NCBI RefSeq assembly: GCF_011075055.1
Contig: NC_058151.1
Span: 10,372,251-10,436,250, forward strand
Origin: Mangifera indica
Lineage: Eukaryota > Streptophyta > Magnoliopsida > Sapindales > Anacardiaceae
Direction of reading: 5' to 3'
DNA: 64,000 nucleotides
Made by a program: the position numbers and the translations under genes. Shown here piece after piece: positions 9,207-21,710 of the stretch. Every line of letters starts with the position of its first letter. The stretch's first letter is position 1. The notes beneath the pieces were generated by a model. The model was not told the origin of the DNA and ran no database searches. It saw only the letters and a program-made list of their open reading frames with translations.

Positions 9207-11387
9207 TGTAACATCCGAATTCAGGTGTGTCAGTAAACTCCACTCCCAAAATTACCCCTAGAATGGATTTTACAACTTGTTGTGTAAAGAAATTGTAAAA
9301 GAATTAGAGAAAACTACTAAATGAGCAATATTTTTCAAAGGGGGTAAAATGGTCATTTTACAAAGATTCAAGGGACAAAGTGGGAATTAAAATTGAAGGG
9401 CACACTTGAAATTATATGGTGGTGCTAAGGGTTTTTGGTAATTGGCTAAGGATAAAATAGTAATTTATGGAAAAGATTAAGGGCAAAATGGTCCAATAGG
9501 CTTATAAATTTATTTCTATTCATTTTCTCTTCCATTTTTGCCGAGAACCTCCATTGTTGAGCTAAAAACTTTCCTTAACCAAAATTCGTCCAAAAACCTA
9601 GCTAAACCACCTAATTTCCAGAGGCCCTAGTTATAAAAAGTGTAGATCTATCAATTCTGGTCAGTTCTAAGGTAAGAAATTTAATTTTTAAGATATGTGA
9701 AATTTGAGAGTTTGATGGATGATCATATTTTTGGTTGATTAAGGTTACCAGAAAGAAGAAAAGAAGGTGAATAAGCTTAAATCACCAAATCAGCAAAGAA
9801 AAGGTAAGAATTTCATACTTTACATACTTGAAGTAAATTTGAGTTAGGTTATTTAAATAACCTTTACTTATATCAGTATGTAAGGTATTAGAATTAATGT
9901 GATTTATGCTTAAAAGGATAAAGAAATTCATTATGATTCAGGATGTAATTTTTGGCCATAAGGGTAAAAAGGTAATTTTGGCCATAAGGGCAAAAATGTC
10001 ATTTTATGCGATATAGGTTAATGTTGTTTAATTATGTGCATGTTATGTGAAATAACCCTTATATTAAGCCTATTTTGTATAATTGAAATTAATTTGAGAC
10101 ATGATATATATATTTATATATATATAAATGCATGAGAAAATAACATGATGTTTGAGAAGGAATGAAAAGAATAAGGGAAAATAACAAATGCGCATATTTC
10201 ATAATATGGATATATATATGCATACATGAGGAATCATAACATATGCATGATTTAGAAAAAAATAAAGAAAGAGGAAAAATATTTTCTAAGTCATGCATGT
10301 TTTTATAATGACTCATATGATACAGGAAAGCAGAAAACATACTAAAAACCCTTACACGCCAGCTGTACTGTGTGGACAGCAAATAAAATAATCGGTTGTA
10401 CTGTGTGGACAACCAGCTGTACTGTGTGGACAGCAAAAAAAAAAAAAAATATTAGCTGTACTGTGTGGACAGCAAAAGAAAAATATCAGCTGTACTGTGT
10501 GGACAGCAAAGAAAAATATTAGCTGTACTGTGTGGACAGCAAAGAAAAAAAAAATGCGTGTAAGAGAGAATTATACTTGGTATGGTGACTGCAAGTACTA
10601 TCATATGTAGTCTAGATCGATCAATGAGAAAGAGAGAGAAACAAATTAGTAAATATTTTATGAAAGTCATTTGCATTAGAATTATGCATACAAGCCTGTG
10701 TGGCTGATAAAGAGTTAAGAAAGATGTACGAACAGAAAATAGAAATGTCATGACACTCATACATGCATAAATCATAATGAGTGATTCATATCTGTATAAT
10801 AAGGAAATGAATAAATGTGTGAAAGAAAAGAATTATGATATGTGTTAAATGCGTGTTCTGTGTCAATTATTTTGTTGTAAATAGTTCAGACACGCTGAGT
10901 ATGGAAAAAATTATAAAAGATTAATACTGGTATGAAATACTTTAAGTGTTTAGTATGATTTTCTTACTGAGCCATAGTCGCTCACTCCGTTTAATTTAAT
11001 ATTTTACAGGTAAAGAAATGCAGCAAAGATTCCCGGAGAGCACTAATGAGACATGAGGCTAAGGGAGGAAGGCACCATATTTTTATTAATATATATATGT
11101 GTTTTGATGTATATGTAATATATATATATACGACTAGATTTGAAAATTGATTATAAAGTTTCTGTGGGTGATAATTTTTATAATTGTTATTATTATTATG
11201 TACTTATTTTATTTATTATGATTATGTGATGAAAATCCAGTCGATTGGTAGGACTGGTTTGTGTGAATTACAAATTGGGAGTGTTACAGGGCATAATGAA
11301 AAAGAGAAAAATATTCCCCGGGCCCTCTAAAATAGGGGAACTCATGCCGTTTTTCTGTAACACACCCAATGGTTAGGAGAGGTTACA
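9207..11387 (+). repeat. Gypsy 5' LTR, 2181 bp
   Basis: It runs from TGTAACATCCGAATTC to GGTTAGGAGAGGTTACA. It contains a candidate TATA box (TATAAAT, 9503-9509), followed by a pyrimidine-rich stretch where transcription could begin. It also holds paired 'GGCCATAAGGGTAAAAAGGT'-type short repeats near 9953-10005, the hairpin array at 10361-10541, and several TA-rich runs. It is nearly identical to 16306-18484. Confidence 0.95.
10361..10541 (+). repeat. Array of six hairpin units in the 5' LTR
   Basis: Units lie at 10362-10380, 10394-10414, 10416-10434, 10455-10473, 10489-10507 and 10522-10540. Five share GCTGTACTGTGTGGACAGC, with GCTGT pairing with ACAGC around a TGTG-rich loop. The second unit has the same loop but a GGTTGT/ACAACC stem, so both sides of the stem changed together. 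Spacers are A-rich. The pattern suggests a structured RNA or DNA element. Its function is unknown to me. Confidence 0.85.
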
Positions 11388-11391
11388 TTTT

Positions 11392-11403
11392 TGGTATCAG
11401 AGC
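11392..11403 (+). other. Primer binding site, tRNA-iMet type
   Basis: TGGTATCAGAGC lies 4 bp inside the 5' LTR and is complementary to the 3' end of plant initiator-methionine tRNA, the usual primer for plant LTR retrotransposons. Confidence 0.9.
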
Positions 11404-11604
11404 GCGATTTTGGGCGCTTAAAGAAAAATATAATATAATGTGTGGTAATATAATACAATATATCTATGGTTTTGCATTCTAATATTGCATAGGTGCCCCT
11501 CATGTCTCATAGATCAGCTCCCGAGAATCGACTGCAGTAAGTTATTTTCTTTACCTGTATTCAAATAATAGAATATTATGTAATTACACTTATGCAGTTA
11601 TTAG
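11404..11604 (+). other. Gypsy leader between primer site and Gag
   Basis: About 200 bases of AT-rich untranslated leader. They presumably hold packaging signals, but none can be identified by sequence alone. Confidence 0.5.
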
Positions 11605-14600
11605 ATGATGAGTACCACAAGACGAGGACGAGGACGGGGTCGTGGAAGGGGTATTCAGAGAGAGACGGGAGAACCGTCTAACCTTGCCCCGTCAGTTGGT
11701 TCAGGATTTGGGCTAGCAGAAATAAGAGATATAGTCCGTCAGGTGTTGACTGAGAGTCAAGATAGACCCACACCTGAAAATATGGCCAGAGATGCCATCC
11801 GAGATGAGATTAGAAGTGAGATTCGTGAGGAAGTCATAGAAGAAATCAGAAATGAAATGAGGAATGAAGGGAGAGGAGAAATTAGAGCTCAAAGGCGACT
11901 TGAGCCCATTTATTCCTTACCTAATCAGCATACCCCTCCTGAATTCAAAGGTACTAAAGATCCTTTAGTAGCTGATGAATGGATCAAGCAAGTGGAAAGT
12001 ACTATGGATTTATTTTCTATGACTGATAGAGAAAAAGTTCGGTATGCCAGTTTCTTGATGAGGGGAGAGGCCCGCGTATGGTGGGACCTAGTTAAAGAAA
12101 CCAGAAATGTAGATCTGATGACCTGGAAAGACTTTAGAAAGGTGTTTGAGGCCCAATACAGAACAGCTGATGTGGTAGCAGTCAAAGTTCAAGAGTTCAT
12201 TTCTTTACAGCAGGGAGAGGGTTCAGTAAAGGATTACTCTACCCGTTTTGATGTCTTAGCCAGTTTTGCTCCAGGTATGGTGAGTACCCCTAGTCTCCGG
12301 CTAGACAGATTTCTTCAGGGCCTTAGACCGGAGATAGCCTTGCATGTGTTAGCTGGACCACAACCTCCTCAAACTTATGAAGAGGCATTGGAGAGAGCAT
12401 TAAGATTGGAGGTATATGTTAATAAGCTACCCAGGAATGCACCTTCTATGTCAACACCTCCATCATTGACAGTACCCCAAACAGTGATGCCAAGTCAGTC
12501 AGTTTTACCTGCTTCATTGACTATTTCTGCACCAGTTACAACATCAGAGGGTAGTTCAATTGGCTCCAGTTTCAGAAACAATAGGGGAAAAAGAAAATTC
12601 CAGTCAAAAGCAAGTAGAAAAGGCTGGAAGAGTGACAAGAAGCCTAGAAAAGAAAATATTCCCCAATGTCAGATTTGTGGGAGACGTCATAGTGGGGAAT
12701 GTTGGTACCAGCAGAAACCGGTGATTTGTTATAGATGCCGACAACCAGGGCATATAGCAAAAGATTGCCAAAGTACTGAAGTGCCAGTTCAGATACAGCC
12801 ACAACAAAGCCTAATTTCACCAGTGCAACCAGGGAGAGGTACTAATGCACGGGTTTATACAGCTACCCATAGTCAGGCGGAGGCTAGTCCATCTGCAGTT
12901 ACTGGTCAGCTCTTTTTCCACTCTGTTTCCTTATATGCATTGATTGATTCAGGAGCTACACACTCCTTTATTGCACCAGGGGTTATTGAAAGGGTAGGTT
13001 TAGTGCCTGTTAGATCTACCCATTCCATTAGAATTGAGATGCCAGATGGTGGGAGTGTGATTACCGATAAAATGCTAAAAGACCAGAAGGTAGTGATACA
13101 TGGGAGAGAGTTAAAGGTGGACTTGATTGTCTTTGATATGCCCGATTTTGATGTTATCTTAGGCATGGATTTCTTAGAAAGATATGGAGTCGAGATTGAC
13201 TGTAGAAAGAAAAAAGCTCGATTCCAACTCGATAATGGAGATCACTTTAATTTCGGAGAGGGCCATCAGCCTAGTATGATGATCAATAGTGTAAAGGCAC
13301 AAAAATTATTAAAAAAGGGGTGTACGAGATATTTAGCTCATGTGGTACATGAGCATGATGTTCAAAGATTGGGCGTTCAGGATGTCTCAATAGTACAAGA
13401 TTTCCCAGATGTCTTTCCTGATGAGCTACCAGGTTTACCTCCAGAGAGAGAGTTGGAGTTTAGTATCGAGTTAGAACCTGGCTCAGCCCCAATTTCAAAA
13501 GCCCCTTACCGAATGGCTCCAGCTGAATTACAAGAATTAAAGAAACAGTTGCAAGAACTTTTAGATAAGGGTTTTATTAGACCTAGCCACTCTCCTTGGG
13601 GAGCACCCATACTATTTGTCAAAAAGAAAGATGGGTCGCTTCGTATGTGCATTGATTACAGGGAGTTGAATAAACTGACGGTGAAGAATAAATACCCGTT
13701 GCCTCGAATTGATGATTTATTTGATCAATTGAAAGGAGCTTCTGTGTTCTCCAAAATTGACTTGAGGTCGGGTTATCACCAGGTGAGGATTGCAGAGCAA
13801 GATATTCCAAAAACAGCTTTTCGGACTCGCTACGGGCACTACGAGTTTGTGGTAATGCCCTTTGGATTGACTAATGATCCAGCAATCTTTATGGATTTAA
13901 TGAATCGAGTATTTCATGATTGCCTTGACAAATTCCTGGTGGTATTTATTGATGATATCTTGATATACTCCAGATCAGAAGAAGAACATGCCGAACACTT
14001 GAGATTTGTGCTACAAAGATTGAGAGAAAAGAAATTGTATGCCAAATTCTCTAAGTGTGAATTCTGGTTGGATCGAGTAGTATTTTTGGGACACGTGGTT
14101 ACTAAGGAAGGTATAACTGTAGACCCCAGTAAAGTGGAAACAATACTTGAATGGGTGAGGCCAAAGACTGTGAAAGAGATTAGAAGCTTTTTAGGGCTAG
14201 CCGGCTATTACAGAAGATTTGTACAAGGTTTTGCTCGGTTGGCCAAACCACTTACAGTTCTTACTAGACAAGGAACTCCTTTTATATGGACTGATGCTTG
14301 TGAAAAGAGTTTCCAAGAGCTAAAAACACGGTTGACTACAGCTCCTATTTTAGTATTGCCAGAGGAAGGTGTAGATTATGATATTTATTGTGATGCCTCG
14401 CATAATGGCTTGGGAGCCGTGCTGATGCAAAGGGATAAGGTGATAGCGTATGCCTCTCGGCAGTTAAAAGATTATGAAACACGCTACCCTACCCATGATT
14501 TAGAGTTAGCAGCAGTGGTTTTTGCTTTAAAAATTTGGAGGCATTATTTATATGGAGTTAAATGTAATATCTACACCGACCATAAAAGTCTAAAATATTT

Positions 14601-16269
14601 CTTCACTCAGAAAAACTTGAATATGAGACAAAGGAGATGGTTGGAGCTAGTCAAAGATTATGAATGTGCTATTAAATATCAGCCGGGTAAAGCAAATGTG
14701 GTAGCCGATGCCTTGAGTAGAAAGATTGCCATAGCTCACCTCACCATTCAGATAGAGTTACAAAAAGAGTTTCAGAGGGAACAGATTGAGGTGATAAGAA
14801 GTCAAGTGGCCAGATTGGAAATTCAACCTAATCTCTTCAATGAAATAAAAGAGAAGCAAGTAGAAGATTTGTGGTGCCAGAAAATAAGTCAACAGATATG
14901 TGAAGGAAAAGCAACTGAGTTTCAAATGATAGATGAAGTGCTCAAGTTCAGAAACAGGGTATGTATTCCCCAAGATCTGGAATTGAGAAAGAAAATCTTG
15001 AGTGAAGCACATGATACACTTTACACTGCCCACCCTGGGGGAGTAAAGATGTATCAGGATTTAAAGAAAACTTATTGGTGGATAGGTATGAAGAAAGATA
15101 TTGGTGACTATGTAGCTAAGTGCTTGGTATGTCAACAGGTCAAGGCCGAGCATCAGAGACCTTCGGGTTTACTGCACCCACTTAGTATTCCTGAATGGAA
15201 ATGGGAAGATATTTCAATGGATTTCATTATTGGCCTACCTCGAGTACAAAAAGGTTATAATGCATTATGGGTGATTGAAGATAGATTGACTAAATCGGCC
15301 CATTTTATTCCAGTGAAAGATAGTTTTACTTCAGATCAATTGGCCCAGATTTATATACGGGAGATTGTGAGATTACATGGTGTACCCAAAACTATTGTGT
15401 CAGATAGAGACCCCAAATTTGTTTCAGCTTTTTGGGGTAGTTTACAAAGAGCATTGGGTACGAGGTTGGCATTTAGCACAGCATATCATCCTCAAACAGA
15501 TGGACAAACAGAGAGGGTGAATCAAATACTAGAGGATATGTTGAGGGCCTGTTGTTTAGATTATAAAATGACCTGGCATGAAATGATTCTATTGATCGAA
15601 TTTGCATATAATAATAGTTACCAGTCCACCATTAAAATGGCCCCATATGAGGCTCTTTATGGAAGAAAGTGTAGATCTCCATTACATTGGGATGATATAG
15701 GAGAGCGAGATGATTTGAGTCAAGTTCTTGGGCCTGAGTTAACCCAAAGGATGGTTGACGATATAAAGATTATCAAGACTAGATTGAAGCAAGCTCAGGA
15801 CAGACAAAAGAGCTATGCAGATTTGAAAAGGAAAGAAGTAGAGTTTCAACCGGGTGATAAAGTTTTTGTGAAAGTAGCCCCTTATAAGCACGTGATGAGA
15901 TTTGGAAGAAAAGGGAAACTTGCTCCAAGATTTATTGGCCCATTTGAAATTTTAGAAAAAGTGGGCAAGGTGGCTTATAGACTTGCACTTCCACCTAGTA
16001 TGGATCGAGTTCATAATGTATTTCATATTTCTTTATTGAGAAAATACATTAGCGATCCTTCACATGTCTTAAAATCAGACGATATGGAATTAAAAGAAGA
16101 TTTAGCTTATGAGGAGCAACCAGTGCAGATACTGGACAGAAAAATAAAAGAGCTCCGAAATAAGACAATTCCATTAGTGAAAGTATTATGGAAGAATCAT
16201 AAGGTAGAAGAAGCCACATGGGAGGTTGAGCAGCAAATGAGAGAGAGATTTCCCAACTTATTTGTTTAA
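11605..16269 (+). CDS. Gag-Pol polyprotein of a Ty3/gypsy chromovirus-like element
   Basis: One open frame of 1554 residues with no stop or frameshift. Start is the first of two adjacent ATGs (11605, 11608), before an Arg/Gly-rich N-terminus. Gag capsid occupies about residues 90-270, and the zinc knuckle [14 protein letters not shown] lies near 375-388. The aspartic protease motif is [10 protein letters not shown] near 446-455. Reverse transcriptase follows, with the catalytic FIDD at about 781-784. RNase H has its catalytic YCDAS near 928-932. Integrase carries an HHCC zinc domain at roughly 1136-1176 and a DDE core ([19 protein letters not shown]). The last 50 residues (ILDRK...VLWKNH..EEATWE) match the group II chromodomain-like tail of Tekay-type elements. 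One oddity is LTNDPAIF in reverse transcriptase where relatives usually have LTNAPAAF. All catalytic residues I can check are present. Confidence 0.96.
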   Translation: MMSTTRRGRGRGRGRGIQRETGEPSNLAPSVGSGFGLAEIRDIVRQVLTESQDRPTPENMARDAIRDEIRSEIREEVIEEIRNEMRNEGRGEIRAQRRLEPIYSLPNQHTPPEFKGTKDPLVADEWIKQVESTMDLFSMTDREKVRYASFLMRGEARVWWDLVKETRNVDLMTWKDFRKVFEAQYRTADVVAVKVQEFISLQQGEGSVKDYSTRFDVLASFAPGMVSTPSLRLDRFLQGLRPEIALHVLAGPQPPQTYEEALERALRLEVYVNKLPRNAPSMSTPPSLTVPQTVMPSQSVLPASLTISAPVTTSEGSSIGSSFRNNRGKRKFQSKASRKGWKSDKKPRKENIPQCQICGRRHSGECWYQQKPVICYRCRQPGHIAKDCQSTEVPVQIQPQQSLISPVQPGRGTNARVYTATHSQAEASPSAVTGQLFFHSVSLYALIDSGATHSFIAPGVIERVGLVPVRSTHSIRIEMPDGGSVITDKMLKDQKVVIHGRELKVDLIVFDMPDFDVILGMDFLERYGVEIDCRKKKARFQLDNGDHFNFGEGHQPSMMINSVKAQKLLKKGCTRYLAHVVHEHDVQRLGVQDVSIVQDFPDVFPDELPGLPPERELEFSIELEPGSAPISKAPYRMAPAELQELKKQLQELLDKGFIRPSHSPWGAPILFVKKKDGSLRMCIDYRELNKLTVKNKYPLPRIDDLFDQLKGASVFSKIDLRSGYHQVRIAEQDIPKTAFRTRYGHYEFVVMPFGLTNDPAIFMDLMNRVFHDCLDKFLVVFIDDILIYSRSEEEHAEHLRFVLQRLREKKLYAKFSKCEFWLDRVVFLGHVVTKEGITVDPSKVETILEWVRPKTVKEIRSFLGLAGYYRRFVQGFARLAKPLTVLTRQGTPFIWTDACEKSFQELKTRLTTAPILVLPEEGVDYDIYCDASHNGLGAVLMQRDKVIAYASRQLKDYETRYPTHDLELAAVVFALKIWRHYLYGVKCNIYTDHKSLKYFFTQKNLNMRQRRWLELVKDYECAIKYQPGKANVVADALSRKIAIAHLTIQIELQKEFQREQIEVIRSQVARLEIQPNLFNEIKEKQVEDLWCQKISQQICEGKATEFQMIDEVLKFRNRVCIPQDLELRKKILSEAHDTLYTAHPGGVKMYQDLKKTYWWIGMKKDIGDYVAKCLVCQQVKAEHQRPSGLLHPLSIPEWKWEDISMDFIIGLPRVQKGYNALWVIEDRLTKSAHFIPVKDSFTSDQLAQIYIREIVRLHGVPKTIVSDRDPKFVSAFWGSLQRALGTRLAFSTAYHPQTDGQTERVNQILEDMLRACCLDYKMTWHEMILLIEFAYNNSYQSTIKMAPYEALYGRKCRSPLHWDDIGERDDLSQVLGPELTQRMVDDIKIIKTRLKQAQDRQKSYADLKRKEVEFQPGDKVFVKVAPYKHVMRFGRKGKLAPRFIGPFEILEKVGKVAYRLALPPSMDRVHNVFHISLLRKYISDPSHVLKSDDMELKEDLAYEEQPVQILDRKIKELRNKTIPLVKVLWKNHKVEEATWEVEQQMRERFPNLFV

Positions 16270-16305
16270 ATTTCGAGGACGAAATTCTTTTAAGGGGGGA
16301 AGAAA
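16270..16305 (+). other. Polypurine tract and 3' untranslated spacer
   Basis: After the stop comes TTTCGAGGACGAAATTC, then AAGGGGGGAAGAAA (16292-16305) directly abutting the 3' LTR. The purine run is the plus-strand DNA primer site. Confidence 0.9.
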
Positions 16306-18484
16306 TGTAACATCCGAATTCAGGTGTGTCAGTAAACTCCACTCCCAAAATTACCCCTAGAATGGATTTTACAACTTGTTGTGTAAAGAAATTGTAAAAG
16401 AATTAGAGAAAACTACTAAATGAGCAATATTTTTCAAAGGGGGTAAAATGGTCATTTTACAAAGATTCAAGGGACAAAGTGGGAATTAAAATTGAAGGGC
16501 ACACTTGAAATTATATGGTGGTGCTAAGGGTTTTTGGTAATTGGCTAAGGATAAAATAGTAATTTATGGAAAAGATTAAGGGCAAAATGGTCCAATAGGC
16601 TTATAAATTTATTTCTATTCATTTTCTCTTCCATTTTTGCCGAGAACCTCCATTGTTGAGCTAAAAACTTTCCTTAACCAAAATTCGTCCAAAAACCTAG
16701 CTAAACCACCTAATTTCCAGAGGCCCTAGTTATAAAAAGTGTAGATCTGTCAATTCTGGTCAGTTCTAAGGTAAGAAATTTAATTTTTAAGATATGTGAA
16801 ATTTGGGAGTTTGATGGATGATCATATTTTTGGTTGATTAAGGTTACCAGAAAGAAGAAAAGAAGGTGAATAAGCTTAAATCACCAAATCAGCAAAGAAA
16901 AGGTAAGAATTTCATACTTTACATACTTGAAGTAAATTTGAGTTAGGTTATTTAAATAACCTTTACTTATATCAGTATGTAAGGTATTAGAATTAAGGTG
17001 ATTTATGCTTAAAAGGATAAAGAAATTCATTATGATTCAGGATGTAATTTTTGGCCATAAGGGTAAAAAGGTAATTTTGGCCATAAGGGTAAAAATGTCA
17101 TTTTATGCGATATAGGTTAATGTTGTTTAATTATGTGCATGTTATGTGAAATAACCCTTATATTAAGCCTATTTTGTATAATTGAAATTAATTTGAGACA
17201 TGATATATATATTTATATATATATATAAATGCATGAGAAAATAACATGATGTTTGAGAAGGAATGAAAAGAATAAGGGAAAATAACAAATGCGCATATTT
17301 CATAATATGGATATATATATGCATACATGAGGAATCATAACATATGCATGATTTAGAAAAAAATAAAGAAAGAGGAAAAATATTTTCTAAGTCATGCATG
17401 TTTTTATAATGACTCATATGATACAGGAAAGCAGAAAACATACTAAAAACCCTTACACGCCAGCTGTACTGTGTGGACAGCAAATAAAATAATCGGTTGT
17501 ACTGTGTGGACAACCAGCTGTACTGTGTGGACAGCAAAAAAAAAAATATTAGCTGTACTGTGTGGACAGCAAAAGAAAAATATCAGCTGTACTGTGTGGA
17601 CAGCAAAGAAAAATATTAGCTGTACTGTGTGGACAGCAAAGAAAAAAAAAATGCGTGTAAGAGAGAATTATACTTGGTATGGTGACTGCAAGTACTATCA
17701 TATGTAGTCTAGATCGATCAATGAGAAAGAGAGAGAAACAAATTAGTAAATATTTTATGAAAGTCATTTGCATTAGAATTATGCATACAAGCCTGTGTGG
17801 CTGATAAAGAGTTAAGAAAGATGTACGAACAGAAAATAGAAATGTCATGACACTCATACATGCATAAATCATAATGAGTGATTCATATCTGTATAATAAG
17901 GAAATGAATAAATGTGTGAAAGAAAAGAATTATGATATGTGTTAAATGCGTGTTCTGTGTCAATTATTTTGTTGTAAATAGTTCAGACACGCTGAGTATG
18001 GAAAAAATTATAAAAGATTAATACTGGTATGAAATACTTTAAGTGTTTAGTATGATTTTCTTACTGAGCCATAGTCGCTCACTCCGTTTAATTTAATATT
18101 TTACAGGTAAAGAAATGCAGCAAAGATTCCCGGGGAGCACTAATGAGACATGAGGCTAAGGGAGGAAGGCACCATATTTTTATTAATATATATATGTGTT
18201 TTGATGTATATGTAATATATATATATACGACTAGATTTGAAAATTGATTATAAAGTTTCTGTGGGTGATAATTTTTATAATTGTTATTATTATTATGTAC
18301 TTATTTTATTTATTATGATTATGTGATGAAAATCCAGTCGATTGGTAGGACTGGTTTGTGTGAATTACAAATTGGGAGTGTTACAGGGCATAATGAAAAA
18401 GAGAAAAATATTCCCCGGGCCCTCTAAAATAGGGGAACTCATGCCGTTTTTCTGTAACACACCCAATGGTTAGGAGAGGTTACA
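16306..18484 (+). repeat. Gypsy 3' LTR, 2179 bp
   Basis: Same start and end as 9207-11387. Differences seen by eye are single bases near 16748, 16806, 16997, 17090 and 18134, one extra TA unit near 17220, and a shorter A run near 17540. The near identity dates the insertion as recent. Confidence 0.95.
17462..17638 (+). repeat. Array of six hairpin units in the 3' LTR
   Basis: The same six units as in the 5' LTR, including the second unit with the swapped GGTTGT/ACAACC stem (17495-17515). Only the A-run after unit three differs in length. Confidence 0.85.
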
Positions 18485-18489
18485 CTGTC
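18485..18489. repeat. Gypsy target-site duplication, right copy (CTGTC)
   Basis: CTGTC directly after the terminal CA of the 3' LTR, identical to 9202-9206. Confidence 0.93.
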
Positions 18490-20012
18490 TGTGAACGAGA
18501 CTTATGGGGGTTAAAAAGATAACCAGCATCTGCATATCCAACCAAACTAAGATTTTTAGGGGATTTGACAAAATAGAATAATCTCAAATCTGTAGTTCCA
18601 CATAGGTAATGAAGTATATGTTTGATTCTGTTCTAGTGGCAACAGGTTGGTGTAGAGTTAAATCGGGCAAATAAATTAACTGTGAAAGAATATATCCGGT
18701 CTCGTACATTGGGTCAAATATAATAAGGCTCTAATAGCATTAAGATATGGTATTTCAGGACCAAGTATCTTTTCATCTTCTTCTTTAGGACGAAATGGGT
18801 CATTTTTTGGATCAAGAGACCGAACAGCCATTGGGGTGCTCAAATGATAAGTCTTATCCATATTAAAGTGTTTTAATAATTTTTCAATATACTCTGATTG
18901 ATGGATAAGTATTCCATTTGAATTGTGCTCGATCTGCAGGCTGAGACAATATTTGGTTTTTCTCAAATCTTTCATTTCAAATTCTTTTTTCAGATATTCA
19001 ATAGTTTTTAAAAGCTCTTCAGGAGTCCCAATTAAATTCATGTTATCAACATAAACTATTACAATAGTAAATCCTGATTTTGACATTTTGATAAAAACAC
19101 ATGGGCATATAGGTCATTCACATAGCCTTCTTTTTTCAAATATTCATTGAGGCGATTGTACCACATACGTCTGGATTCTTTTAATCTGTACAAATTGTTG
19201 TAATTTAATTGAGTACATGCCTCTTGAATTGACCATTTTTGCTTCAGGCAATTTGTATTATTCAGGGAGTTTCATATAAATTTCAGTGTCTAAATTTCCA
19301 TACAAATAAGCAGTAACTACGCCCATTAGATGCATATCCAGTCCTTCAGAGACTGTTAAATTGATTAAATATCTGAATGTGATTATATCTATCACAGGTG
19401 CATATGTTTCATCAAAGTCTATACCGAGTCTTTGGGAAAAGCCTTAGGCTACAAGTCTGACTTTATATCTAATAATTTCATTTTTCTCACAAATACCCAT
19501 TTATATGCAACGGGTTGTACGTCTTGAGGTGTTAGAACTACAAGCCCAAACACTTGATGTTTTGCTAGAGAAACTAATTCTGCTTGAATTGTTTCTTCCC
19601 ATTTAGGCCAATTATGTTTTTGTTTACACTCAGCTATAGTACGTGGCTTAAAATCATCATCATTCAGAATTTCAGTAACTACTGCAAATGAGAATATATC
19701 ATCAATTATAATTGTTATATGATTCCACATCTTTCGTATATGAACATAATTTAAAGATATTTCAATATTCTCATTTTCTTGTTCTTCAGGATTTTGTACC
19801 ACTTCAAGGGTTTGTGCTACTTCAGGGGCTTGAGTCTCTTCAGAGACCATAATCTCTTCTGGAGGAATATTAAAGAGTGTGGATTTTTCAATTATCTTAG
19901 GATCATCATGATTGATATTTGTTTGATTATTTGCCTTTCTTTTTTGAGGAATAGTGTCCTTCGATCTAACAGGTCCACCACACTTCTGCCATGAGGTAGA
20001 TTGATCAGTCAC
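18485..20012 (-). pseudogene. Copia reverse transcriptase and start of RNase H, broken
   Basis: Minus-strand peptides appear in copia order. VALAKHQVF-like and VAYKWVF.RKM segments mark the reverse transcriptase start (20012-19449). TIVIVYVDNMNLIGT is the YVDD catalytic strand changed to YVDN (about 19060). QIEHNSNGILIHQSEYIEKL and CTRPDIFFHS follow, then VGYADAGYL of RNase H near 18540. There are several stops and frame changes between them, for example around 19444 and 19090. The changed catalytic Asp and the breaks mean no function. The frame runs into the gypsy target site at 18485 and resumes at 9206. Confidence 0.87.
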
Positions 20013-21130
20013 GACTCGAATAGACTATTCAACAATCACATTGATTCTTGCTAGTGCATTAGTAGTTGGAACATATGATCTTGTCACTTTTACCGTATCT
20101 ACAAATGCATCAGGTATTTGGTTGGCAATAATTTGTAATCGCATTATCCTTTACACTTCAGTTTCACTTTGGGATATACGAGGATCTAAATGAGACATGG
20201 TAGGTACATACCAAGTAAGTTCATGTCTAACTTTAGGAGACATTTTCTTTTTCCCTAAAGATAGGAAAGTTGTCTCATCAAAGTGATAATCTACAAATCA
20301 TGTAGTAAAAATATCACTTGTTAATGGTTCTAGGTATCTAATAATGGATGGTGAATTATATCTAATATATATTCCAAACGACATTGGAGTCCCATTTTTG
20401 TGCGTTGATGAGATGCAATAACGACATATACAGCATAACCAAATATTCTTAAATGAGACACATTAGGTTGGTAACCAAAGACTAATTGTAGGGGAGAATA
20501 TTGATGATAAAAAGAAGGTTGTAAGTGAATTAATGTTGCAGCATGTAATATAACATATCCCTACATAGAAGTAGGTAATTGAGTTTTTAGTAACAAGGTA
20601 TGTGCAATTACCTGAAGTTGTTTGATAAGAGACTCAGCTAATCTATTATGTGTGTGGACATGCAGGACTGGATATTCAACCTCAATCCCTATAGACGTGC
20701 AATAATCATCAAATATTTTGGATGTAAATTTACCAGCATTATCGAGTCGTATTGACTTAATCGAATAATCTGTGAAATGTGCTTTTAATTTGATAATTTG
20801 TGCTAACATTTTAGCAAATGCAACATTTCGAGTAAACAATAAATAAACATGAGACCATTGAGCAAAAGCATCAATTAAGACCATAAAATAACGAAATGAC
20901 CCACTTAGTAGGTGAATGAGTCCATATATATCCCCTTGAATCCTTTATAAGAATGATGGAGATTCAACTCCAATTTTGGAGGGAGATGGTTTTATTACTA
21001 ATTTACCTTGAGAACAGGCGGTGCATAATTGTTCACTGGATAATAAAATTTTATGATTTTGTAATGTATGTCCATGTGAATTTTCAATAATCCTATACAT
21101 CATTGTAGATCCTGGGTGACCTAAATGATC
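20013..21130 (-). pseudogene. Copia integrase, broken
   Basis: Near the 5' (right) end comes the HHCC-type pre-integrase segment (GHPGSTMMYRIIE, then CTACSQGKL, about 21120-21000). A core with DIYG, VLIDAFAQWSHVYLL and IRLDNAGKFTSKIF follows to about 20560. LDNAGEFTS is the usual second-Asp motif of copia integrases; here E is replaced by K. An in-frame stop lies before the QGDIYG segment (near 20946) and more are seen downstream. VHTHNRLAESLIKQLQ is the third-residue region, with H and R where relatives usually have Q and G. Confidence 0.86.
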
Positions 21131-21133
21131 ATG

Positions 21134-21613
21134 TCAAAGCATAAATGCTTTTGGATCAACGATCTTCTGGTTCGATACTGCGTAGGTTTCAATTGTCTTT
21201 ATAATTGTATAATATAATCCAGATGATAAAACAGACAATTTTTCTAGTATAAGCGTTCTTTCGGAGGCATTACTAGTTATATAAATGAATTTTGCATCAT
21301 TTTCACTCATGGTTTCAAGATGATAACCATTTTTTCTTATATCTTTAAAACTCAATAGATTTCTTCTGGATCTACTTAAATATAATGCATCATTAATGCT
21401 TAATTTGGTCCTATTGTTTAACATAATTGTGGCTCTTCTGGAGCTTTCAATCAGATTGATTGATCTTGATATAATATTTACTTTAGCCTCTATTGGTGAT
21501 AAAGTTAAGAAAAATTTCTTTTCTTTTAATATAGTGTGGGTGGTTGCATTATCAACTAAACACAGGTTTTCATCACTAGCTTTTGAAGTTAACGCTTCAA
21601 TTTTGGAGTCCAT
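21134..21613 (-). pseudogene. Copia protease region
   Basis: The open minus frame includes CLVDNATTHTIL, equivalent to the copia protease active site, usually V-D-S-G/A-T-T-H-T. The Ser after Asp is replaced by Asn. It continues as the LLSFKDIRKNGYHLET segment found between protease and integrase in plant copia elements. The ATG at 21613 is only the track's first Met; the parent Pol would have been continuous with Gag. Confidence 0.8.
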
Positions 21614-21710
21614 TTCCTTTCATTTTAAAATTTACATTAGTTATTACAAAATTTGAAAGGAAGAAACATATAGTACTAATTACACACTATAATATACATA
21701 ATTTCTTAGT

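Larger units (their letters stand above)
9207..18484 (+). mobile_element. Ty3/gypsy LTR retrotransposon, chromovirus (Tekay/Del-like), complete
   Basis: This is a 9278-bp element with TG...CA LTRs, a 5-bp target duplication (CTGTC), a tRNA-iMet-type primer site, one uninterrupted Gag-Pol frame, and a polypurine tract. The domain order (protease, reverse transcriptase, RNase H, integrase, then a chromodomain-like tail), the Arg/Gly-rich Gag start, and the phrase TTTCGAGGACGAAATTC before the polypurine tract fit the Tekay/Del chromovirus group. The LTRs differ at only about five or six bases plus small indels by eye, so the insertion is recent and the element may be autonomous. It sits inside the RNase H remnant of an older copia element, in the opposite orientation. 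Confidence 0.96.

Noticed and set aside
10361..10541. CRISPR-like array
   Set aside because: The regular repeats are spaced by A-rich non-unique spacers inside a plant LTR; this is a tandem hairpin repeat, not a CRISPR locus.
10089..10775. Minus-strand frames of 107-115 codons, repeated at 17169-17872
   Set aside because: They are antisense shadows across the LTR hairpin array; the frame stays open because the repeat unit lacks stops. The identical frames in both LTRs follow from LTR identity.
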